Source: Anarhynchus alexandrinus (lineage: Eukaryota; Chordata; Aves; Charadriiformes; Charadriidae). Taken from it: 64,000 bases of DNA. The DNA lies in assembly GCA_008711295.1 (NCBI GenBank), contig VUYV01000322.1, positions 87,726 to 151,725 on the forward strand. Direction: 5' to 3'. The notes beneath the pieces are model-generated. The model saw only the letters and a program-made list of their open reading frames with translations. It had not been told where the DNA came from and ran no database searches. The stretch's first letter is position 1. The number at the start of each line of letters is the position of its first letter. This document shows positions 28,201-40,200 of the stretch, piece by piece. Made by a program: the position numbers and the translations under genes.

Positions 28201-31200
28201 AATATGCACGTTTACTTCACTCTGTGATCTACAAAGGAAGACAGATTCTGTTGATGGAGGAAGAAAGACACTTTTTATTTAAAAAGTAATTATATTTTTT
28301 CACTATTTCTGTGATAGAAGTAGAATTCTGTCTTTATATGGTTAAACTATTATTTTAACAATAGGGAGGGATGAAAATTGAGTAGTTTAAGGGAAAGTGG
28401 TTTGTGGTAGCATGCCTCAGGAACTTCAGAATATTCATCTTCTAAGGCATCTGACTTAGCACTGCAAAGTAAGCTTTAAGTGAGCGAGATTAATTACATC
28501 TAAATTGGATTTTTTTTAATTCATATCTTAAAGGAGATGGGACTATCTTATGCCAATCAGTGCCAGAAAAGGAGGCTTTGGTTATTCTGTTATTTCTGGG
28601 GAAACAAATGAGGCAGAAATGCACATTTTTAGTGCCAAACCATTCCTTGGTCTGCTTCTGTCTCCTCATTTCCCTCAATTTTTTATTTCAGAAAGACACA
28701 TGGCAAGCTGTTAAGGTGTAGCTGGGCTACTATAAGAAAATTTTGTATTGGTTTTGATTGGCATAATACATACTTTCAAGAAGAAATTAATTTAGCAATT
28801 AAACTTTTACAGCTTCCTTGCAGCTGGGTGTTGCACTACTGCTTGCCTGGCAGTGTTGCAGAAGGGATAGTTTTTTTGATTGTCGTTATGCTTAATAGTG
28901 TTATCCTACTATAATTCATAAATTACATTTGCATAAGATTTTTCAACATTGCTTTGGTTTCCCTGCTAGTAAAGGAATTCTTTTGCTTTCCCTCCCACTT
29001 TTTTACTGCCTGTGTTTAGCTGAGTTTTGTTAAAGAAAGTTGTATCCTCTCCTAAAATGTTTTAAGTCTGAATGGTAGTTGAGCATGAAACCGTTAAAAC
29101 TTTGGTTTAGTTGTATGAAATGGTGAGCATGGTGTTCATAGGGGAAAACTCTTTTGTAATTTGAGCTAATACATGACTTCTTGAAAGCAATTTGCTCTTG
29201 ATTTCATTGCCTGTCCTCCTTCCTCCCAAGTCGGTTCTCCCTGTTCCAGGTTGTATCATTTGTCAATTTCTAATTGGGAGAAAAATTACACTGCCCTGTT
29301 CTTTGTTGATTAGCAGCCAATTCATTTAGTGACACATTTCCCTATTTTCCATCCTTTCCTTCTTCTGGCCGATACGTTTTTCTCTTTTCCTAAGCTTGTT
29401 TATTCCTGTGTGTTCCCTACAGAAGGACCACAGGGGCAAAGGGGGCTGGCTGTTCCCATACCTCCTACACACTCGTTCTTTGCTGGAATCGTAGGGAAGG
29501 TGCTACTGTGTGATGTCCTTGTCATGATCAAACTCCTCTGCTTCTGGAGGAGCGAGCACTGCAAGGATGGGGGAGTAAAGATTGAAGTGATGGGGAAGGA
29601 ATGATGAGAGGCATGGATCTACATCAAAAGAGAGGAGGGAAAAGTGCTTACACTTAAAGGTTATGTAGTTGGAACCTTCTGAACAGGATATTGTAAGAAA
29701 ATAAGTATCTTGTTTTACTTGCATGCCCCTGTTAATTAAAACAGAAAAAAAGGTTGGAACTCCTGGAAACTGTAAGAATTTTATAGGCTGACTTGATTAT
29801 ATAAATTGCTTAAATGTGTTCTTTCTTTCCCAAAGACCGTAAGAGCATATCTTGCTGTGCTCTTGTGAAGCTGGTAAATACTGTCCTTGTTGTACAAATG
29901 AAAAAGGTTGAGGTCGTGGCAGGGTAATAACTTATCCAAGGCTCTCTTTATTGTTTAGAAGTTAACATTAGCATGTGATGTTGGAAATGGATGTAGCTCT
30001 GAAAATAAATAAGAAGTCTGAATCAAATTAACTGCTATGAATTTTGAGGTCTTGGGGCTGATGAATTGTTGGAGTTATAATGCAGCCACTAGAAAACGTG
30101 CTGTACCCTGTTCGTTTGGCTTAAAGCATGTAATGGTGTGCAGTGGTTGAAAGCTTGGGCATGCACTACCTTCTCTTAACGTCTCTGTAGCATTGTGTTA
30201 GGCACTTAAGGTGACTTGTTTTAAATATTAGACCTGGAAATGGGCCTTTCATATCCCATAAAAGCTGTTCAGTTTCTTAGATGCCAGTGGCCAAAAGTAA
30301 TCTTGACACCAGCAGTTTGAGAAAGATCTGCTACAAAGATTGCCTTAATGTGCTGAATGAAGTGGGACAGACTTGGATATGAACCAACATCTTTTAGTTT
30401 GGAATAGATAGATCTTTCAGTATACCAATTCAAGTATTTTGGGACTGTTTTCACTGCTGTTTCCCTGGATCAGTGATCAAGGAGCTTAAATGACTTGAAA
30501 TTCATGGTTTTGTAATGGTTTAAGTACAAGACTAGAAGCAATATATTCTGCTTGACGTATGATGTAGCTAGATTATTTTGGTCATCATTTCAAATACTGT
30601 GTTTTCTTAGTAATAGTGAATATCAAGGTAAGTTTAACCAGGGTTAAACTTAAACTATGGCTTGTCTTCCTCTTTAGGTCTGTTTTATCTAATTTGAATG
30701 GCAAAAGTCTGTAGAGAGGTTTTTTGAGTTTCAGGTGTGTCTAAGAATAAAACCCACATCTTTTAAGTGAAGTCATTTTGGGAGTGACAGTTCTTTTAAA
30801 TAAGAAAATTTAATCTTGACATTTTACGTAGCTTTCTAAATGTGTAACTTGAAAATTTTAATTTGGTAACTATATTAGGCCTTTTCCCCGTACTGAAAGA
30901 CCATTAAAATGTTTTATGTTGCATTTAGATTGTACCTAATGCAGCCACAAGCACATTGTTACTTTAACTGCTTGGGAAAACTATGTAGATGGTGCAAAAC
31001 AGGCTGGAGACTATATCTGACTTGTTTGTAACTTGACAGTGAAGTGGGCCCTGCTATTGATACTCTATTCCACAAATAAGGAAGAATCCCTGGTGATATA
31101 AATAATCATCTTTAACTGTGTTAAAGAAGTCCCAGAAACCCTTTAAATGCTTTGCATTAGAGGACAGCATTGCTCATGAACTACCAATAAAAATCTTGGC

Positions 31201-34200
31201 AACCAAGTAAACAGGTTGTGCCAGTTAATGCGCTCAGGTGAATATTTGTGAAGTCTGTATTGATGGATGTTTTTAAGCAAACTGAAGGCAAAGAACCGGA
31301 ACTACCCCAGTAAGCCGATACCATGCCTATTTTAAAAACCTTATGCAGTCAGCTTGAAGTTCATAAACACTTTCTGTCATTGTCTAAGTTATGTAAAGTA
31401 GGAATTAAAAAACGTAGTAAGACATTTGTTAGTTAAGGAACTTTAGTCAGAATTTGGGAGGGGCAGGAGAGAGAGGGATGGAGTAACAGATAGGAAGCCA
31501 GGGTTCATATGTTTCTGGGAAGAAACCCAGCTACTGGAAAAGTGGATTCAGCTGTGATTCTCACCAGAATATAACCTTAGGATCATCTTTAAATGCTGTG
31601 GAACTTTTCTCCTTCTGGTATATTTGTGACAAATATGGAGGCTTTTTTACCCTTTATTTCAAGCAGCTGGAGACTTTGGGAAGGAATACCTCTGGTACAG
31701 TACTCCTCTCTTTTTCTACCCATTCTCTGTTGTTGCCCTGTAAATAGCTCCTCTGTGTACATTTATCAGGTGTTTTGGGTGTTTTTGTGATAGGCAGTAA
31801 AAGAGAAAACAATTGTTGTTTCACTGCTAACTGTATAGGTTCTGAATAGCATCACTGAAATTGAAAGAAGTCACTTCAATTCCTTCTGTTCAACTATACT
31901 GTGGCTAGCAGAGAGGACTTCGAAAGGAGTTTTTTTGAAACAAAATCCACGGATATGACTGTAGGCCTCAGCTTATGAAGGAGAGAACTTCTCGTATACT
32001 TTGTAAGCGTGATGCCTGAACAACTTTTTCAGTGTTGTGTATATAATGATGTTCCCTTGGGAAAGTTTAATTTAGTATTGAGCCACTGTTTAACAGGCTT
32101 AGCACCTTGGTATCTCAGCAGTCATGCATCAATTTTGTTGATAACACTGAAGGAACACTTCACAGATTTTACAGATAAAAGCCATGTAGATCTCCTAATA
32201 AGTCTGGGGGAAAAAAATCATGTTAAATAGAACTTCTAATCAGCAATAACAAAAAATGCCGCATGAAGAAAAACTTGATTTTTGTATTTAAGTGGACTGT
32301 CTTAGCACTCTAATCAATGTTCTTCATAGGGATATCTAGTAAAATATCTGTTCCCTACTTATTCTTAAACTTTTTTAGGGATTTTTATAAAAATGGTGTT
32401 AGTTTTCCTGAAGTATTTTATTCAAAACACTTAAGTTCGGTTATTTTTGTAATAAGATTAAAGTGTTTGCATTGGGTACTGCTGGTATTAGTTTTTTATT
32501 TCAGTTGGTGCATGGAAAAATTGGGTTAAAGACAAATGAAATTTATAAAATGTGAAAGGTTATTAAGTTTGGATCCTGCGTAGTCTTGAATGTTAGAGTG
32601 CCACTCTAGTGTTGGTGCAGCTGAGTTTGCCAGAGTTCAATTCTGAAAAATTATTTTTTGAGAGGCCTTGTAAAAATGAAGAGCGAGCTCGAAGGTGGCC
32701 AAATTCCCTTTCTTGGTGAGAAAACAAAAAGTCATGTGAGAGGGACTAAAATTGAGGGGAAGTAGAAGATGGTGGTTTAAGATTTAGGCATTGTGTGTCA
32801 TGATGTAGTAGTACTGTATTTCTCTATAGTAGGGGACAGAGCAGCTAAAGATTCCAGAAAAATTGGGAAGAGCTGGTTTGAGAGAGTGGGTGGTTTTTTC
32901 TAATAGTTTTATCTTGGCTACTTTCTTAGAGATATTGTTTAGCATCTGTGCAGTGTCATGAATGTTTTGTCAAGTCAATCCACATTACCCAGCATCTCAC
33001 AAAGAGCAGTTAAACCACTTATTTTAAAATTAGAAGTGTTCTTTTATTTGCAGTGCATATTACAGACTGGTGTACAAATGTATACGTATAATATGCTGCC
33101 TTTAAGGTTTGCAGGCAGTGAATTTTTGGAAGTGTTGCCTATGAAGAGATGACACAGGAAGTAGTAAGAAAGATGGTAGGTAGCCTGTGGTTCTGTGAGC
33201 AAATTGTGTGTACATGCACAGTTGTGTCGATTAGTCTTTGAGGGATGGATGTGGCTATTTGTACCCTGCCTTGGATTAGGATGACTAGATTCTTCATTGT
33301 GAGCCTCCAGAGCAACTGGTAATTATTACTGGAAGTCACTGGGGCTCTGCAGGGATGCATCTACTTGACTTATTTTGGGACCTGTGGACCCTATAAATAG
33401 CAATAATTTTCCTAATGCTGCTTTGTATGTACATTTATAACTTATGAAAATCTACAGCTCTTCAGGACAGCTGTTTTCAATTGTATTGCTAGTTACAGCA
33501 ATTAATAAGCTTTGATTTCTGACAGGATGAAGGAATATTTTCTTTAGTAAGCGCTGTGAATCTTTACCAAAAATAATGTTAACATCTGTAAGTAAATAAG
33601 ATTTTGGATAATTCTTCAAACATTTGACAGATGATTGTTTATAAGCTACTGAAACTGGCTTGGAATTCTAATGGAATCTTTTGAGTACTCTTTTATTAGC
33701 TTTTAGCAAAAGTGCTAGATGTCTGTATTTGATACTGAATGTTAAATATTTACATTCCTGTACATAAATATAAGAAACAAGTCATTTCCTGCCCTGAAGA
33801 ACATAACCTAAGATATTCTATCATTTTAATTGCGTTTGAATATTACTTTATATAAAAAAACTCCTGAATGAACATCACCTCAGTGTTATGATTAAAAAAA
33901 AAGTCCATATTTTCTCCGTGACACAGGTCATACAAAGAAAACTGTTTCAAGATTTTTGAATATTCAATAGCAGTGAAAGCCTTAATTGAAAGCAGTGTGG
34001 TACTTTTTTGTGTTTTACTATTTTGCTTTTCTTTTGTCGGGAAGTCTGTGATAATGATAATTGGAAATTTGCAGTGCATCTTTTTCAGAAGGTAAATTCC
34101 TAATTTGCTGGAAATTCTAAGTATTCACTTGTAGTGGTTTAGGCCAAATCAGCTACTGGGGACTTGGGGGACCCCAGATGGGACCGACAGATGCTCCCCT

Positions 34201-37200
34201 CTGTCTCTCTTCAAAGAGAGAGGCAGAGGAGGAAAAAGAGACTTATGAGTTTAGAAGGAACTAAACTACTTTAATGAAATATTAATAATAAAATAATCAA
34301 AAATATATACAAAACCGTATCAGGCTCCCGAGATGACAGTCACGACACCAGCTGGCACTGGGCCAGTCCCAGGCTGGACTCAGTGACGGACGGGAACTGG
34401 ATTCCGGATCTGGATTCAGGATCGGGATCACAGGCAGGCAGAGTCCTCCTCAGATGTCAGCCATTGAAGGAAGAGAGATGACCCATTGATCCCTCAGCTT
34501 TTATACTGAGCATGATGCAGATGGGATGGAATACCCTGTTGATCAGTTTTGGGTCACTTGTCCTGTCTGCTCCTCCCTGCAGGTGGGACCCCACTATGCT
34601 TTTCGGCTTCTGACCTTCCAACGGGGCAAACAACAAAGTTGGTTGGCCTTGGCTGTTATAGTAATAAGTATAAGCAAGAGCCTCTCTGCATACCATGCCT
34701 GGGTATCAACTATAAACATAGGTCTTATCATTCTGCGAAAGTGAACATTGTCTGCACAATATGCTGTTGATTTCAGTAGCTAGAAGAGGCCCAGCTAAGA
34801 AGCGAAGTTACTGAACAAAATTGGTTCTGTTTTACCTCAAACCAGGACAACTTAACAGGTCTTCCAGGCATTACCAGCTTAATGTTTTGTAAAATTCTTG
34901 ATATTTTAATTACAGTGGTTTTGATCCCTCTGTATTGGATCACAGTGTTGGTAGGGCCTGTTTTCAAACCATATGACTCATCTTTATTCTTTACTGAATT
35001 CTTCATGAGTCCTTGAGTGGCATAAACTAAACCAGAGCTTGTTAAAATGTCTCAATTTAATAGCTGACAGCTATTAAATTAAGTTCTGATGAAGTTATTT
35101 TCCTTTTGGGAAAAAAAAAAGAACTAAGTATTAAGATTAGTGTTAGCTATTAGAAATGGTTAAGAATACTGGAATACAATCTCTATTTTGCAGATTCTGT
35201 ATCTATGCAACAATTCCCTTCTTCATATTCTGCTTCTTCCTTTGATTTGCATGTCTTGCCCATTTCGACATCTTTGCCTCCTTGATTGTTTTCTGTTCTT
35301 GTCAGTTTGTGCAGTCAAATCCTGTTTTTGAACTACATTTTCTGTTTTCAGATATGTGTCCTTTACACAATTCTTTGAAATGTTCTTCAGCCTCTTTTGT
35401 GATGGATCCTGAATGACTTTTTATTGATTTTTCTCTTTTCCTTTGTGATTTTTTTTTGCTGTACTGTTCCCTTTTTATCTTTTCTTGTTGTCCAGCCATA
35501 AGACACTTAACTCCCTTTTTCAAACTCAGATTTCCATTTGTCTCACTAAGTGGTATTAAACCATTTGTAAGTTCCTTAAATGGGAAGAAGGGCTGGTGAC
35601 AGCATCTACTTATGCAGTCTGTTTCTGTGCTCTTACACGATTTGATCACGTACTGTAAATTGACCGGTGTGACTTCCTGAAATTTTAAGTCCTTATGGAA
35701 TTGACAATATTCTCTGAATTGGTACAAACTTCCCAGCTCAAGGATGTTCTAGTCCCTTGAACTGTTAGCAGACTGTTGCATGCAGTAGATCTGCATCAGC
35801 TTTCTTTGTCCTCCCTGCCTTCTTAGATACATTTAAAAATACCTGTTCCCAGAGCTTTAACCTTTGCAGTTCACTCATTACTGAATACACTGTTAAAATC
35901 TAAAACTTAGGATAATCAGTTGGTAGAGAAGGGTGCGCTGGTCACATAGTTCTTGAGCATTTACAACCTTTCTGTGATTAGGGAACCAAGTATTATAATA
36001 CTGTTATATCATGCAGTACAATCTGTTACCTTCATTTCTAGAATGCATCTTTGCCATTTTCTTTTCCGTCTATAAATACCACTTGCTGCAGTACAGAGAA
36101 ACTGCTCCGTCTAAATGCCATGAAAAAGTGAAGCCTTTTAAACTTACTCTCTAACTGATACTGATCTCCCATTCTTTACTTGCACAAGTCGGTGAACAGT
36201 TTGTGGTGAGGGAACTTTAACAGTTACGTTGGGAACAAATACATTAATTTGTATTTTTGTTGGTTACTGTTAGAGGATAACGTGCTCCATTTCATTTTGA
36301 GCTAGGTTCTCATCTTTCATATTTGCCTCAGCCCGATAGATATATGTGGGATATAGCTGATCAGTCACACACAGGCCTGTAGCCATTTCTTGCAGGAGTT
36401 AGGAGGGAGGTTTGTTTTCTGTACTGGGAGTTCTGTGGGTACCATAGCTCCTTCTCTGCTTTGGGAAAATCCTCTGCAAAGAGAGGTATTATTACTCCTT
36501 TCTAATGCTCATAGCATTGCTGAGGAGTAGGAGTGTGAAACTGGTCTAATGATTATCAGTTTTCTTGCTGCCTGTAGAGTTGGGGCTTTCAGTGTTGTAT
36601 CTGATCTTCTTGGTACACGCAAAATCAGGAAGTTAAGAAACTTTAGAAAACTGGGCTGCCCTTAGTTTTTTTGTACTTGGAGTGTCACAAATCGTATTTT
36701 TAAGAGGTAGTGCGTTTGATTCTACAGATGTTAATAACACTTGCCTTTAGCTTTTTGAAAACTACTCCAAAAATAAGGTTAAATTTGCAAGCATGGTAGC
36801 AAGTACTATACCTTTAAATGACAGTAATTTCCACAACACACTAAAGCATGTTTAAAAAACAATGCAGAGAAAGGAAAGCCTACCTTTCACACCCCTCATC
36901 AGTCCAGCGGCAAGAGTGCTTGACTGGAAGTATTGCAGAGAATATAACTAATTTCTTGGCTGTTTCAGTTAATTTTTGCAGCGAGGTATTGAACTACAAA
37001 ATAACTTGCCAGAGTTTTTACTGGGATTGTTCTGCAGAGCTGTTTGCTGAAGCTCCCTAGTTCATTTTGGTTTTATAGTACCTGGAAGTGCTGAGAATTA
37101 AATTGGCGTAATTGAAAGCAGCCTCATGAGAGTATATCTATATATAGCAAATTATATTTCAATATGGCTTTTGGTCAAGTTAATATCTTCTTGTAAAGTA

Positions 37201-40200
37201 ACTGTCTGTTCCTATTTCTATGTAGGTCAGCCAGTGATTAATTCTCTGTTTTGCTGGACCACTGTTTTATTGCTTTGTGTTGGAGTGGAAGTTTTGAACA
37301 TTGTCTGTTTTTTGGGAAGGTACTTCAGACAAAAACTGTTTTATCTCCAAATTGTTCCAGAGAAAGGGAGAAGCCGAAAGAGCTTTAATTGCCCACTAAA
37401 TATTTGGCCTGTAAAACAGGTGTTTTGACTCTTTTAGGGTAGTTTTGTCTTTCTTCATTGGACAGACTAGAAGATGCTAAATAATAGCTTATATATAATC
37501 TGTTTTAATTACTGTTGAAAACTGTGTAACTTTGTAGTCCCTCCAGGTTCTCAGTGATGCTTGCATACTTTGGCTTAATGTTTTGAATGAAGTTTTGCTT
37601 CCTTTGTTCTATATGTTACTTTATTTTTCCAAATCTGAAGTTGTTGTTCTTTCACACAAGCATGACACAATTTACTGTTTGCAGTTGCTTGGATTTTCTA
37701 TGTTCATATTCACCAATGCATGGAAAAGAATCCTTCTTATTAATGAAGTAATTAAATTAGAGATCATAAATGGCTGATACACAATTTATATCCATCAGTG
37801 CTCTGAAGAACAAGATCAACATGATAGGCTTTGTTTTTTGTTTCCCTTTAGTATCCCATTAAGTGTAAGTTGATGTCATTTCTTTGTTATGCAGTTGTTG
37901 ACCCTTAATTGATAATCCCATGACACCTTAGTCACTTGTTATAATCTTCAGTCGCATTTTATGCTTTCACCCATAGTGTTTATTATAAGCTTTTGCACTA
38001 TGTACTTAAAAACAAGAATTGCCTTCTTTGAAATGCTCTCTAAAGTTTCAGCTTCACTTTTGTTATGCGTAAAGATTTTTGTATTTTTTTTAATTTGTCA
38101 TTGATATCTCTGTTGCCTTGCAGTCTTCCCTGTATCTTCTATCTTGTTTTGTACTTGGATTACAAATTTTCCGGTCGGACAGCATGGTCTTGTTTTCATT
38201 TTCACTAGTATGGTCTTTGTCACTGTAAGACCACAGTCACGGGGTGGATTGATTTGGAAACTTTAGTGCAATTATCTTTAAAGTTGGGAAAGGCGGCTGC
38301 TGTCATCTCTTCAGCTGAGGGAACTGAATAAATTTCAGGCTTGTGTAATAAACCTAGTAAGAGGTTTTGTAGGTGAAACCAATATGTTAACAAATAAATT
38401 AGTGTCTTGCAAATTCTTTTGTGACTTCTTCACAAGCAATGCAGGACCAACCTGTCTCACCCTGAAGACTCTCTAATGTAAACTCTTAATTGCATCAGAA
38501 CTTACTTTGATTTAGTGGTGACAGAACTTTATTGTTCCCCTACTGAAGGTTGGGTTGCTTCACAGTCTTTCTGGGAAACTCCTTTCCTTGGCTTTTGAAG
38601 AGTTCATTATTCATTTATGCGCTTAAAATTACAGGGTTCTGAGGATTTTGAAGAGTGATGCAAGCTTTAGAAATGCCAGCTCTATAGTGATTGCATAAGT
38701 AGGCTGGATTGTTGCCTCTCAAGAGTAGTAGCTGGGAACTGCCAAAAGTGAAATTGTCTAATAGCACACAGGGAATTGTACCTTAGCTCATAAAGTTAAC
38801 ACTTTTGTTCCTGTGACACTTTTTCTCTCAAGTTCTATTTGCAGGTTGTAGCGCTTACGCAAGTTTTTGCAATGAGAGATCATGTTATTTTGTATGAGTT
38901 TGTGGTTTCTTGTACATAGGATGTTTTGCTTTTCTTCCAATAATGAGATTTATTTACTAGTTTTCTAAATGTGGGACAATCTTTTCTCTGCCTTGCTTTG
39001 TTTTAAAAACTGCACTGTTTGTCTCTAGTGCTGTTAATTATCTGTACCTGATGCTGCAGACTCTGTCAGGGAGGTCATTAAATAGAATAGAAAGCTTTAA
39101 TACACGTTATAGATGCAACAGTGGAGTTAAATTTAAAGCAATCCAGTTATCCTTTAGGTTTTTATTATGTCTACATCAAACTTGTGTAAGATACCTTCTG
39201 GGGATTGACACATATCTAGTGAATATCCCTGCTAACTGTATGCTCTGACTTGGTGGCTCCTTTTCTTCTCCCAATTCAGGAAGAGAACTTTGCAGTAGGA
39301 CTGTTTTCCATCTATGATCATGCTTCCTTCTTAAACCGTTTTACAGACTGTTTTCTTTGGTATTTCTGCTGGGTCCTTATGTCTCATTCTGTCTTAGGTG
39401 ACTTTTTTTTTTCTTGAAGACAGTTTTAGTTTATCCGCAGATGAGTAAATAGTGTTGTGTGTATGTATGTATAGATATATGATTAAACCAAGTATGTTGT
39501 TGTATCTTCAAGGTCATGCAAGTTTAGATTTTTGCTGAAAGCTCTGTAGTTGTACTGGAGTTCAGCTAGGAAAAGCTATGGTATTTGTGTATATGAATAT
39601 AAATCATACAGTTCCTGCTTTAACTGGACAGTCTTTACAGGTTGCTTTTCAGTCCTGAACACTTTGCATTTAGATTTTTATTTTATTTGACTACATATAT
39701 GTTTTATTTCTATCTTTCCTTTTAATATTAATAAAGCAAAAGGGCATATTAAAGATAGAGGCTGAACCCTCTTATAATTATGCTCTTGATTCCTTTACTT
39801 TTCCTGTCTGGTAGGGGCCTTGGCAACAGTAGCTATCTCTAATTTCAGGTTCGCTTCTTGCTTCATTGGTTTAGGGCTTCCCTGTGATATCCTAGAATAG
39901 CTACTTGACTGTGATGGCCTTAAGCCATTAATATCTCATTTTGGAGGAGACCCGTGGACAGTGGAGGATTTAAATAAAGCATAGCAGAAGTGAATGGCCA
40001 ACTGCCAGCCAGGGGACAAGTGGCTTCCCTTAAAATGACTGACAGAGCTTGAGCAGAGCCATGACTGGATTAGATGGTGACTAAGGAGTAAACTGCAGGC
40101 TTTTCCTGAGGCTTGTACAGGCTTTCTTGCTTCCTGCATCCTGAGGGGGGATGTGGTAGAACCTGATGTACATCCAAGAGGGAAGAATCTTCTAAAGAAT

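Noticed and set aside
30611..30627. A 17-nt stretch between TTTTCTTAG and AAG|GTAAGT resembling a micro-exon
   Set aside because: Too short and begins with TAA directly after the ATG in frame. The donor overlaps a palindrome. Probably coincidence.
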